Origin: Pseudanabaena sp. Salubria-1
Lineage (GTDB): Bacteria > Cyanobacteriota > Cyanobacteriia > Pseudanabaenales > Pseudanabaenaceae
Assembly: GCA_023336205.1 (NCBI GenBank)
Contig: JALQCR010000007.1
Location: 124,001-188,000 of the forward strand
Reading direction: 5' to 3'
Length of the DNA stretch: 64,000 nucleotides
Below the pieces are notes generated by a model. That model worked only from the letters and a program-made list of their open reading frames with translations. It made no database searches and was not told the DNA's origin. The translations under genes and the position numbers were made by a program. Positions 52,209 to 61,653 of the stretch are shown here, piece by piece; the first letter of the stretch is position 1; the number at the start of each line of letters is the position of its first letter.

Positions 52209-54599
52209 ATGGACTCCGTCATTTTAAATCAGTCTTTAGAGATATATGGACAGTCGCTAGTAGCAATTTGCCGACTGCCCACCCATACTGCTGAGGCCTT
52301 AACCCTTCTTAAAAAAGGATGGTCCAATGTTGTGGTGTTAGATCAAAACGATTTGCCACAGGGTTTATTTAATGCAAGATGTCTATTAAACTGGCAATCT
52401 CAGACGGATAGTTGCGCGTTTGTTGCTCCATCGATCGCATTGGTTGATATTGATCTTGAGCCATTACCTACGATCTCGATCTCGATGACGATCTCGGATT
52501 TTTTGCAAAGGATTTCGCAATATCGTCACTCAGCGGAAATATGGGCTTTAGTAGATAAAAATGGCAAATTTACATCACTTTTGGAGGTTTCGAGTCTCTT
52601 GAGATCGCTGGTACAAGCCGAGCAAAACCAAAGCCCATCCGTAGCCTCGTTATTATTGCCACTAATTTATCAATTACCTCTGCCCGTGATGGTTAGCGAT
52701 CGCGAAGGGGCGATCGTCGGTATGAACTCCGCATGGCGTAACAGCTTACATGCAATACCCAGTAATGCTGAATCTATTAGCAATATATCTACTAATAATC
52801 AAGTTGAAAATTCTCCCCAATTATTGCAACCAAATCTACCAGTCACACATCAGTTTTGTACTACTGACGGTGCATCTTTCACTTGGCAGGTGACTAGTGT
52901 TGCTTTGCAAGGTAGTCTCAAAGGACTGGATCTAGCGATCGCCTTCGACATCACCGCTCAAAAGAATCTGGCTCAAGAGCTATCAGGACTGAGCCGTGTC
53001 AAAGATGAGTTTTTGACCTGTATCAATCATGAGCTAAAAACGCCTTTAACCTCAGTAATTGGGATTGCTAGCCTATTAAGCAACAACACCTTTGGTGAAC
53101 TGAATGAGCGCCAAAGTCGCTATGTGAAGATGATTCATCAAAGCGGTCGGCAATTAGTTTCGATTATTGACAATATTTTTGACCTCGCCAAAGCCGAGTC
53201 GGGGCAACTAGAACTATATGCTGAGACTGTATCTGTAAAAGATATTTGCCAAAAAAGCATCCAACAGGTTAAGAAGCTCGTTCAACAAGATTCCACAATT
53301 TTCCGAAACTATCAATTTGAGGAAGGCTGGGAACTAGATATTCAATTAGATATTGATCCAACAGTGCAAACGATCTATGCAGATGAAACTAGGTTGCAGC
53401 AAATGCTCCTCAACTTACTTTCAAATGCTTTTAAGTTTAGTTTTTTCCCATCGGAATTAGTTGATGATTTACCATCTATCCCTCCCCAAATAGGCGTTAC
53501 AGTACGATGGTGGGAAGGTTGGCTCGCCATCACTGTTTGGGATCAGGGGATTGGCATTCCTGAAGAGAAACAAAGTCTAGTATTTCAAAAATTTCAACAG
53601 GTCGAAAATGTCCTGACTCGACGTTTTGAAGGTACTGGCGCAAGCTTGCTATTAACCAGACACTTAGCCCGTTTGCATGGTGGCGATATTACCTTTGTTT
53701 CACAGGTAGATGTGGGCAGTCAGTTTACAATTTTGTTGCCTCCTGAGACTAGCCGTAATCATCTTCAATTAGAGCAACTTGATAAACGTATTGATATCAG
53801 TCATGGTCGCTTAGTATTGATTGTGGAAACTTCTACGGAGGCTGTGGATTGGCTAAGAAATACTTTGGCGGATTTCAATTATCAAGTAGTAATTGCGCGA
53901 TCGGGAACTGAAGCTTTAGAAAAAGCAAGACGTTTACAACCTTGTTTGATTTTGTTAAGTCCAAATGTGCCGATGTTATCGGGTTGGGATGTTTTAGCGT
54001 TACTTAAAGGTGATGCAGTAACGCAGCACATTCGTGTAGTGATGATGAAACATGCTGATGAGCCTAAAATCAATTCACATCTAGCGGATGGAATTTTGAT
54101 CAAACCAATCAAATCAGAAGAACTTAGTGTATTTCTGCCCAACTATGTGGTAGCTCCAAAATCTCTCAAGTTCTTATACTTAAGTCAAAATTTGGAAGAC
54201 TCTGTAATCAGATTAATCCAAGATCTTGGTCATAGCCTATTAGAGGCTGAAGACTTGCCTCAAGGGGATGCGTTATCCAAAATTTGGCAGCCAGATTTAC
54301 TTTTACTGAATGGCGATAATCAGTTTTTGTTGCAGTATTTAGAAGATATTAGTCATTTAGAGTTGTTCTCCAGCTTACCAATCTTGATCATTACCAAGTC
54401 AACGATCGCGGAAATTAATTGGTTACAAAAGCGATTTGCAAATCTAAATTTACATGCTTGTCAAAGTCTAGATTTAGATAATGTAAATACAGCTAAAGCC
54501 GAGATTTTGTTGGCTTTGCATCAGTCGATCACTAATGCTATAAGTTATGTTGTTCCGCTATCTTTTGCGAATATAGCAAGCATAAGCCGCGATCGCTAA
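52209..54599 (+). CDS. hybrid histidine kinase with two degenerate receiver domains, divergent from kaiABC
   Basis: 796 residues, no membrane segment. Residues about 20-135 resemble a CBS pair ('AEALTLLKKGWSNVVVLDQNDLPQGLF', 'EIWALVDKNGKFTSLLEVSSLLRSL'); about 150-250 a PAS domain; HisKA has His274 in 'CINHELKTPLTSVIG'; the ATPase has 'LLNLLSNAFKFS' and 'DQGIGIP' but an altered G2 box ('GTGASLLLT'). The first receiver lacks the phospho-acceptor Asp ('CLILLSPNVPMLSGWDVL') and the acidic pair ('LIVETSTE'); the second ('LLLLNGDNQ') also lacks it. Pseudo-receivers recall CikA, the clock input kinase, although the N-terminal domains differ. Confidence 0.85.
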   Translation: MDSVILNQSLEIYGQSLVAICRLPTHTAEALTLLKKGWSNVVVLDQNDLPQGLFNARCLLNWQSQTDSCAFVAPSIALVDIDLEPLPTISISMTISDFLQRISQYRHSAEIWALVDKNGKFTSLLEVSSLLRSLVQAEQNQSPSVASLLLPLIYQLPLPVMVSDREGAIVGMNSAWRNSLHAIPSNAESISNISTNNQVENSPQLLQPNLPVTHQFCTTDGASFTWQVTSVALQGSLKGLDLAIAFDITAQKNLAQELSGLSRVKDEFLTCINHELKTPLTSVIGIASLLSNNTFGELNERQSRYVKMIHQSGRQLVSIIDNIFDLAKAESGQLELYAETVSVKDICQKSIQQVKKLVQQDSTIFRNYQFEEGWELDIQLDIDPTVQTIYADETRLQQMLLNLLSNAFKFSFFPSELVDDLPSIPPQIGVTVRWWEGWLAITVWDQGIGIPEEKQSLVFQKFQQVENVLTRRFEGTGASLLLTRHLARLHGGDITFVSQVDVGSQFTILLPPETSRNHLQLEQLDKRIDISHGRLVLIVETSTEAVDWLRNTLADFNYQVVIARSGTEALEKARRLQPCLILLSPNVPMLSGWDVLALLKGDAVTQHIRVVMMKHADEPKINSHLADGILIKPIKSEELSVFLPNYVVAPKSLKFLYLSQNLEDSVIRLIQDLGHSLLEAEDLPQGDALSKIWQPDLLLLNGDNQFLLQYLEDISHLELFSSLPILIITKSTIAEINWLQKRFANLNLHACQSLDLDNVNTAKAEILLALHQSITNAISYVVPLSFANIASISRDR

Positions 54600-54782
54600 T
54601 TTTCGCAATAGATTATAGTTACATCTAAGTTTTGAGCCATTTCGCGGAACAAAGTTGGCGATAGATTAAGCTAGATTTAAGAGGTATTATGTTATTTAGC
54701 TATAAGTAATTTATTTCATGATTGTTTAGCCAAGAATGTTAGGGTGATCGCTAACTTGTGTATATAAAAATCAAAATAGTAA

Positions 54783-54813
54783 TCTTAAAAGCGGCGCTTT
54801 GCGTCGCTTTTAA
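54783..54813. repeat. 14-bp hairpin with one G-T pair, apex GC-TTT-GC
   Basis: Arms 54783-54796 and 54800-54813, upstream of the sensor-cyclase gene, 184 bases after the kinase stop. Confidence 0.75.
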
Positions 54814-54858
54814 GTAGATAAGTAAAAATATCAATTTTAAGGTAGGGAGTATCGACCA

Positions 54859-56496
54859 ATGAATCGAGAGGCTAAGTCCTTAAATATTGAAAATAACAAT
54901 AGGGCTGAAGTCATCCGTATTGGTGTGATGCATTTTCCCAGCGACATTCTTGGAAATGGCGATGCACTGATCAAAGATGCAACCTTGATGGCGATCGCAG
55001 AGATTAATCAATCGGGAGGCATATTAGGAAAAATTGTCGAACCAATTGTTGTAGATATCGCTTCTAATGACTACAACATTACGGTGCAAGCTCGATATTT
55101 GCTATCAGAATTAAATATTAGCAACTTATTTGGCGGAGGATCATCTTCATCTCGCAAAAGTATTATCCCTATCCTAGAAAAGCATCAAGCTCAACTTTGG
55201 TATCCCTATTATTATGAGGGTCTAGAATCCTCTAAAAATGTATTTTATACGGGCGCTTGTCCTAATCAGGTTGTACAACCAGCAGTTAATTGGTTATTAC
55301 AAAACAAAGGGAATAATATTTACTTAATCGGAACCGATGGAATTTATTCACGTACGGTTAACAAAATTATTCGCGCTCAAATCAAACAGCAAAATGGCTT
55401 GTTATTACATGAAGATTATATCTCTCATGAAATGCGTGAATACCAAGATAGTATTGCCAAAATTAAGCATATTGTCCCTGAAGTTGTCATTAGTACATTG
55501 AATTCAGAAAAATCTGTAGCTTTTTTACAGCAATATGCCAAAGCTGGAATTCAAGCGAAAGATATTCCTGTTTTATCAATGCGATTAACGGATGTGGAAC
55601 TGCGACAACTCAGCCAAAACATTGATGATCCATCTGCGATCGCGGGACATCTTGCTTGTGCCAATTATTTTCAAAGCTTAGAAACATTCCAAAATCAAGA
55701 TTTTTTGCGTAAAGCTGCTATTTGGTTTGGAGTTGAGCAGGTTCAGCTAGCCGTTAATGCTGTAATGCAATCAGCCTATACTCAAGTATTTCTGTGGAAA
55801 CAAGCAGTTGAAGCTGCCCAAACTTTTGATGTATTAACAGTTCGTGAAGCTGTCTATCATCAATTCTGTCTAGCCCCTGCGGGCAAAATGATGATTACAG
55901 CCAACCATCACATTGACACAGCCTGTCGAGTTGCTGAAGTTGGAGCGACAGGAAAATTTGAAATCTTATACACTGTTGATCCGATTAAACCCCTGCCTTG
56001 GTTGGGAGCTGAAGAGCTAAATCAAAACCAATCAATCGTAGTAATTGAGATGCTTATGGAAATTGCGCAAAGCATTCAGCGAGGTTGGAAATTTGAGAAG
56101 GAAGCTCAAGATCTGGAATTTACAATTACACGCATATTAGGTCGCGGTCAGGGCAAAGGTCGGAACCAACTTGCTCCTGAAATTACCCGCGCTGCGATGT
56201 CTAAAATGTTTAAAGCAAATCAGCGCTTACTCAAAGCGCAATCTGATCTGTTAAATATTGAAGGCGAATTGCGGGAAGCGAATGAATTATTAGAGAGGCG
56301 CATTGAACAGCGTACGCTCCAATTACAAAAAACGATCAAACGTTTACAAAACGAGGCGGCGGATCGTCAGCAAGCAGAAATACTGTTGCGAGAAAGTCAG
56401 CAGAGATTTTCCGCGATCGCGGAAAATGTCCCAGGAGTTGTCTATCGCGCAGTTTTGCATCCCGATGGTAGAGTCTCAATGCCTTATATTCTTTAG
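54859..56496 (+). pseudogene. cytoplasmic UrtA/AmiC-like sensor-adenylate cyclase, 5' part (split by IS)
   Basis: 544 native residues (to nt 56490). Residues about 18-410 are a periplasmic-binding-protein type I domain of the urea/short-amide group: 'IRIGVMHFPSDI', 'DATLMAIAEINQSGGILGKIVEPIVVDIASND', 'LWYPYYYEGLESSKNVFYTGACPNQ'. There is no signal peptide or membrane segment, so it would sense inside the cell. A coiled coil (about 465-515) leads into a PAS domain that is cut at 'PYI' by an IS. The remaining gene is on the other side in frame; precise excision would give 1003 residues. Confidence 0.88.
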
Positions 56497-58015
56497 TTTG
56501 GACTAATGGGCAGGTATGAGAGAGGAACCAAAAGACACGAGAAAATTGAGCAGGAGCTTGCAATAGCAAAATCCAGCTCAAAATTGAGAAGAGAAGCAGA
56601 ACCTAAATGGCAATTGGATGGGTTGGCGCAGGAGTCTTTTCAGTTTTCTTTCTTTTTGAGGCGTGTTTTTTAACAGTCGGATAGCGAATACGAGGAGGAA
56701 GGCGATCGCCTAAGGAGCGTCCGGGCGATTTACCGCGTAGTTTAGGAGGGATTGCAGGAGTACCAATCGCGGCAATAATTACCGCAAATGATTGAGCGAC
56801 ACGACCAGGAGCAAGATTATCCTGAGGAGACTGCCAAGGTAAAGGAGCATCAACACAATCGAGACGAGCGAACCAAAGTTGCCAAGTCATTAAAGGCATC
56901 AAAGCACTCCAACGCTCAGCCGCCTGAGTAGAGGTAATCTGGGGCAGAGTCCAATGTAACCGTTGCTTGGCAAAACGATACCAATGCTCTATGGCAAAGC
57001 GACGCAAGTATTTTAACCAAAGAGTTTCCAAAGCAGGCATAGTTTTACCCAACCAAGCCAACCACATGGGCTGAAACTTACGGTTGCGCCCCAAGGGTTC
57101 AATCACCTCAATTCTAAAAATCTGCATCGGTCTTTCTGGAGAAGTACGGAAATGAAAGTCACGCCAATAAGTTACCCGTACCCGACCTATTTTTGGGTCT
57201 GTAATTTCTATAGTGGTGTCGGCAACAGCCCAAGTTTCTGGGGCATTCAGTTTGAATTTATGCCCATGTTTACAAGGTGCACCACGACCGCTATAGGCAG
57301 ACGGAACTCCCCAAACACAGCGATTAGATGCCAAACGTAGTAATAAATCCGCCTCAATATTCGCTGTTGCTTTCACAAAACTTGCATTCCCATATCCTCG
57401 GTCATAGACAGCTAGGGGGCGTACGCTTAACTGCTTTGTGACTTGTTTGAGTTGGAAGGCAGCTTTACTCACAGGAGTCTCGAAACTGGTGATCCGCTCA
57501 TGTTTTATCGGTAGCGCCCAACTCCCACTTGCTTCGGGAATCCACGCCAACGTGCTGTAGCTTTGTCCTACGCCGATACTTTCGTCTTTGCCATGATGGA
57601 ATCCTCTTTCCTTCAGCGTTTCCGCATCTGGTCGCAACCACACGCTATTATCTCCAGCCAGACAAGGTTGCTCTTCGGTTGGGATCTCTTGCACCATTAG
57701 TTTCATCAACTTTCCTCTTGCTGGTCGGCTATCGCGCAGTCCCTCATAAATACTTGACCATTTTCGCCGAAATAATGGATTCATTGACAGACTCACATAC
57801 GAGCTAATGCTCGGACTTGTCAGGACGGCATCCATTAATTCAAATACTGCATCTTTTCCTGTTCCTAGGTATTCATATATCGACTTGCGAAATTCTTGTA
57901 ATTTTTGGAAAATCATAGTAGTCAATGTCAATTTGGTTTATTGATCATTGCTCTTTTGGCAGTTTGTGACATTCACTTCCTGCCTTTCTTTTCTTCTTTT
58001 TAGTCTAAAGTCCAG
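56491..58015 (-). mobile_element. IS4/IS701-like insertion sequence with 6-bp target duplication
   Basis: 1525 bp. The target 'tatatt' is duplicated at 56485-56490 and 58016-58021. The termini are imperfect inverted repeats: 12 of the first 16 bases match ('ctttagtttggactaa' against 'ctggactttagactaa'). Confidence 0.88.
56603..57931 (-). CDS. DDE transposase of the IS4/IS701 superfamily (NF041680-like)
   Basis: 442 residues, intact. It matches a transposase type common in cyanobacteria: 'AVFELMDAVLTSPSISSYVSLSMNPLFRRKWSSIYEGL', the first catalytic Asp in 'CLAGDNSVWLRPDAETLKER', second in 'LAVYDRGYGNASF', Glu in 'FAIEHWYRFAKQRLHW'. The C-terminus is Lys/Arg-rich ('KKHASKRKKTEKTP'). It is transcribed against the host gene. 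Confidence 0.88.
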   Translation of the reverse strand: MTLTTMIFQKLQEFRKSIYEYLGTGKDAVFELMDAVLTSPSISSYVSLSMNPLFRRKWSSIYEGLRDSRPARGKLMKLMVQEIPTEEQPCLAGDNSVWLRPDAETLKERGFHHGKDESIGVGQSYSTLAWIPEASGSWALPIKHERITSFETPVSKAAFQLKQVTKQLSVRPLAVYDRGYGNASFVKATANIEADLLLRLASNRCVWGVPSAYSGRGAPCKHGHKFKLNAPETWAVADTTIEITDPKIGRVRVTYWRDFHFRTSPERPMQIFRIEVIEPLGRNRKFQPMWLAWLGKTMPALETLWLKYLRRFAIEHWYRFAKQRLHWTLPQITSTQAAERWSALMPLMTWQLWFARLDCVDAPLPWQSPQDNLAPGRVAQSFAVIIAAIGTPAIPPKLRGKSPGRSLGDRLPPRIRYPTVKKHASKRKKTEKTPAPTHPIAI

Positions 58016-58021
58016 TATATT

Positions 58022-59401
58022 AGTCCGCGCACTCAAGAAATATTTGGCATATCCGTTGAAGAATTTACTGAGCATTTGGAATGGGTGTTTGATATGGCTC
58101 ATCCTGAAGACCGCGCCGCACTAAATGAGATAGTCAGACTATCAGCCGAAGCACTGATGACTTTTGAACATGAATATCGAGTCTCTAGCTTCTTTAAGAA
58201 AGTTAAATGGGTGCGAATTATTTCTCAACCTCATCGTAATCAAAAGGGTGATACGGTCTGGGATGGTGTGATTATTGATATTAGTCACCAAAAGCAAATC
58301 GAAGAATCTCTTCGTCAAGCCGAAGAGAAGTATCGCAGCATTTTTGAACATGCGATTGAAGGCATTTTTCAGGCGCAAACGGATGGATGCTATATCAATG
58401 CTAATCCTGCCCTTGCAAATATTTATGGCTATGAAACGCCTACACAGCTATTAAATGAAGTTGCATCTGATCCATGTCGGCTATTCACAGAACCAGAACG
58501 TTATCAAGAATTTCTGCACCAAATTGAAATGGAAGGTTCTGTGACAAGTTTTGAAGCTCTAGTTTATAAGAGCGATCGCAGTATTATTTGGGTTTTGATT
58601 AATGCTAGAGCTAATTTTGATGAAAAGGGAAATTTTATTTCCTATGAAGGACTTGTTCAAGATATTACAGAGCGAAAGAAAACAGAACAAGCCCTCAAAG
58701 CCGAGCAAGAGAAGTCTGAAAATTTATTACTCAATATCTTGCCAAAAGAGATTGTTAATCAACTGAAGAGCGGAAATAATGCGATCGCGTCAAGATCGGA
58801 TAATGTTTCCATATTGTTTGCGGATATAGTGGATTTCACAGCTCTCTCAACACAAGTTTCACCAAATGACTTAGTGACTATGCTTAATGGCATCTTCTCC
58901 TCTTTTGATATACTTGCTGATCAGTTGGGATTAGAAAAGATCAAAACAATTGGTGATGCTTATATGGTAGTCGGAGGCTTGCCCACCGCTCGCTCCGATC
59001 ATGCTGAAGCGATCGCTGAAATGGCTCTAGCTATGCAAAAAGTAATTTCCAATTTTAAGCGCGGCGATGATACTACTTTCCGTTTGCGAATTGGAATTAA
59101 TACGGGGCCAGTTGTGGCTGGAGTCATTGGCATCCGTAAGTTTATTTATGATCTCTGGGGCGACGCTGTTAATGTCGCTAGTCGGATGGAATCTCATGGT
59201 TTAGCAGGAGGTATTCAGGTCACACAGACAACTTACGAGTTGCTCAAAGATAAGTATAGCTTCTGGCATCGTGGCAAAATATTTATCAAGGGCCGGGGCG
59301 AAATGGATACCTATATGTTGCTTGATAATAAGTCTCAACTAAGACCAGATGTATTGGAATTAAGCAAAGAAGGCACACAAAGTGTCTCTTCTTCGTTATA
59401 G
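58022..59401 (+). pseudogene. cytoplasmic sensor-adenylate cyclase, 3' part (PAS-PAS-cyclase)
   Basis: In frame with 56490 once the IS is removed ('...PYI' + 'SPRTQEIFG'). It completes the first PAS ('VWDGVIIDISHQKQIEESL'), adds a second ('YRSIFEHAIEGIFQAQTDGCYINANPAL ... YEGLVQDITERKK') and ends in a class III cyclase: metal Asp in 'ILFADIVDFTALS' and 'TIGDAYMVVGG', adenine-specifying Lys in 'EKIKTIGD' and Asp in 'LWGDAVNVASRME', so an adenylate cyclase. Alone it could start at ATG 58076 and encode a 441-residue protein with an intact second PAS and cyclase; whether it is expressed from the IS side is unknown. Confidence 0.88.
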
Positions 59402-59417
59402 CGATCGCGATATTAAG

Positions 59418-59478
59418 AGAATCAAAATTCTTGTTAAAAGTGATGCAAAGCATCACTTTTAACAAGAATTTTGATTCT
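59418..59478 (+). terminator. 29-bp perfect hairpin after the cyclase gene, apex GC-AAA-GC
   Basis: Arms 59418-59446 and 59450-59478, starting 17 bases after the stop codon. Confidence 0.88.
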
Positions 59479-59550
59479 GGTTTTGGCGCAAAGCGCTGTA
59501 AATTACGATAGCCCCAAAGATTTCAGAGTTAAATTTTATCTGAGCTAACC

Positions 59551-60387
59551 ATGACAATGATCGCTTACCTTGGTCCCGCAGGTACATATTCGGAAATAGC
59601 TGCTTTGCAATATTTACAGCTTAGCCATCCAGACTTAGAGCTTGATCCTGCACGGATGTGTCCCTATCCCACCATCCCTCAAGCCATTAATGCTGCTGAG
59701 CGTGGCAATGTTGATATTGCCGTCGTCCCTGTGGAGAACTCAATTCAAGGAGGCGTAACCATGACCCTTGATAGTCTCTGGCAATCGGAATCTTTGCAAA
59801 TCCAACAAGCGATTGTCTTGCCGATCGCCCATGCGCTGATTACCCATGCTCAAGATCTTGCCGATATAAAAGTTGTCTATTCCCACCCCCAAAGCTTAGC
59901 CCAGTGCCAACAATGGCTCGACCTCCATTTACCAAATGTTCAACAAATAGCCACTGATTCCAACACCGATAGATTACATAGTGTCGCTGAAGATGTAACC
60001 GTGGCTGCGATCGCCTCACAACGCGCCGCTGAAATTTACAACTTACCAGTTCTGAAATTTCCGATTAACGACCAGCCTGATAATTGCACCCGTTTTTTAG
60101 TCTTAGGGCGCACCGCACCCACGACTAAAGGCACACATTCATCGCTTGCCTTTAGTCTCAAACGCAATATGCCAGGAGCCTTAGTCAAACCTTTATTAGT
60201 TTTTGCCGATCGCAATATTAACTTAAGTCGGATTGAGTCACGTCCCACCAAGCGATCGCTAGGCGAATATATTTTCTTCCTCGACATCGAAGCCCCTATT
60301 GATGATCCTAACTCCAGTGAAGCCTTAAAAGATCTCCAAGAGGTTACCGAAAATCTTAAAATTCTTGGTAGCTATGCCATTACCTAG
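59551..60387 (+). CDS. pheA: prephenate dehydratase
   Basis: 278 residues. It converts prephenate to phenylpyruvate in phenylalanine synthesis. The catalytic domain has 'AYLGPAGTYSEIAALQYL', 'VPVENSIQGGVTMTLDSLW' and 'NCTRFLVLG' (catalytic Thr). The C-terminal ACT domain ('LVKPLLVFADRNINLSRIESRPTKRSLGEYIFFLDIEA') with the ESRP motif confers feedback inhibition by phenylalanine. Monofunctional: no chorismate mutase domain. Confidence 0.95.
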   Translation: MTMIAYLGPAGTYSEIAALQYLQLSHPDLELDPARMCPYPTIPQAINAAERGNVDIAVVPVENSIQGGVTMTLDSLWQSESLQIQQAIVLPIAHALITHAQDLADIKVVYSHPQSLAQCQQWLDLHLPNVQQIATDSNTDRLHSVAEDVTVAAIASQRAAEIYNLPVLKFPINDQPDNCTRFLVLGRTAPTTKGTHSSLAFSLKRNMPGALVKPLLVFADRNINLSRIESRPTKRSLGEYIFFLDIEAPIDDPNSSEALKDLQEVTENLKILGSYAIT

Positions 60388-60406
60388 AGCGCAAAGCGCT
60401 GTAAAT

Positions 60407-60435
60407 AAAAAGAGGGCGCTAAGCGCCCTCTTTTT
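60407..60435. terminator. 13-bp hairpin between convergent pheA and membrane-protein gene, apex GC-TAA-GC
   Basis: Arms 60407-60419 and 60423-60435 flanked by A- and T-runs; overlaps the stop of the opposing gene. Confidence 0.87.
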
Positions 60436-61201
60436 ATATTTTGGATTGAGCCAGACGCTTATTTCGCAATAATACATTTTTGCCTTCATTAGTTTGCTCA
60501 ATTACTAATAGAGGTGTTGGTTTAGCAGATTGATCCCAACTGATCACCGCTAGTCGTCCCTGAATCGTAGGCTGCCAATTCCGATTTTCATCGGAAGCAA
60601 TCACAAAACTTTCTAGTCCAGCCATCAACTCCTTGAGAATACTTTGTGATCCATTAGAAGGGATTTTTGCTAGTTTGACATGTATCCGAAAAAGTGTGCG
60701 AATTTGAGAATTATCATGGTTTTCAGGTTGGTAAGCCACATCAAAAACCACATCAACTTTTCGAGCATTACCACTATCTTCTTCGGTTGGCATCAATGCA
60801 GGCGCAACTTTTTGACGAAGATTTAATTTTATCTGAGCCAAGATGATTTCACTAAAATTTGGCTCTTCCATTCTCATACTGAGATAGTCAAGATTGAAAT
60901 CTCGAGAATTAATCAAATCGGGATTGCGCTCATTCTCATCAATAGTATGTAGCGCTAATTTAAGCTTTTTGCCAAGTTCGTTAGTTTTCAACCTTTCAAT
61001 CTTCAATAGTTGTCGGGTCTTTTGCAATTGCCAGTAATGATAGGCGATCGCGCCGAGCCCTCCCCATAGCAAGACCAATAGTAAACTCACGCCAACTGTA
61101 TTTTGCAGTGGCAGAGTTGATTGCTCGATCGCCCCTAGAACACCTTCGCGATCGCTAGTTTTCACGGATATCACAGTTTTTGATGCGTACAACATAGCCA
61201 A
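60434..61201 (-). CDS. hypothetical single-pass membrane protein
   Basis: 255 residues, family not recognised. One hydrophobic segment ('TVGVSLLLVLLWGGLGAIAYHYW', about residues 35-57) is followed by a short helical stretch and a soluble C-terminal domain ('DVVFDVAYQPENHDNSQIRTLFRIHVKLAKIP', 'LAVISWDQSAKPTPLLVIEQ'), which probably faces the cytoplasm. No catalytic motif is seen. It lies alone between hairpins. Confidence 0.65.
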   Translation of the reverse strand: MAMLYASKTVISVKTSDREGVLGAIEQSTLPLQNTVGVSLLLVLLWGGLGAIAYHYWQLQKTRQLLKIERLKTNELGKKLKLALHTIDENERNPDLINSRDFNLDYLSMRMEEPNFSEIILAQIKLNLRQKVAPALMPTEEDSGNARKVDVVFDVAYQPENHDNSQIRTLFRIHVKLAKIPSNGSQSILKELMAGLESFVIASDENRNWQPTIQGRLAVISWDQSAKPTPLLVIEQTNEGKNVLLRNKRLAQSKI

Positions 61202-61297
61202 GCCCCAATCATTTAAGTCGAAATATCAGAAAGCTAACTTTCTTTTCATTACCCTGCTATTACTATTCCCTCAAAACTCCAGAAAATTAATTAAAAA

Positions 61298-61653
61298 AAA
61301 GATGAAAAGTAGCGTAAAGCGCTACTTTTCATCTTTATATACAAATTCACGAAAGTGTTGTCACACTTTCGTGAATTAGAAACTAAACCTAGTAAGGGTT
61401 TTAAAATCAAGAAATAGCGTAGCCATTTCTTGATTTGGTATTACTGCTATGTACCAATTCACAAAATTGTGATGACATTTCTGTGAGTTAAAAACTAAAC
61501 CCAGTGAGAGTTTTGGTATTTGAGTGCTTTGCACTCAAATACCAAAAAATCATTTAAAAGTGTTGCCTTGCAACACTTTTAAATGATTTTTTGGTTTGTT
61601 TAATCAGAAATTGTAGCAAAAGAGAATAGGATGCTTTGCGTCCTATTCTCTTT
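61298..61653. repeat. palindrome cluster including composite repeat copy 4
   Basis: In order: a 16-bp-arm hairpin (61298-61336), 'aattcacgaaagtgt' palindrome (61344-61377), GC-GTA-GC hairpin (61404-61436, one mismatch), a decayed second 'aattcac' palindrome (about 61455-61490), a 17-bp GC-TTT-GC hairpin (61511-61547), a 23-bp GC-CTT-GC hairpin (61544-61592) and a 17-bp GC-TTT-GC hairpin with one mismatch (about 61618-61653) at the kinase stop. This fills the 451-base gap and leaves no room for a gene. Confidence 0.85.

Noticed and set aside
61298..61653. Repeat cluster that might suggest a CRISPR array
   Set aside because: The units are palindromes of different sequence and spacing, with no constant repeat and no cas genes.
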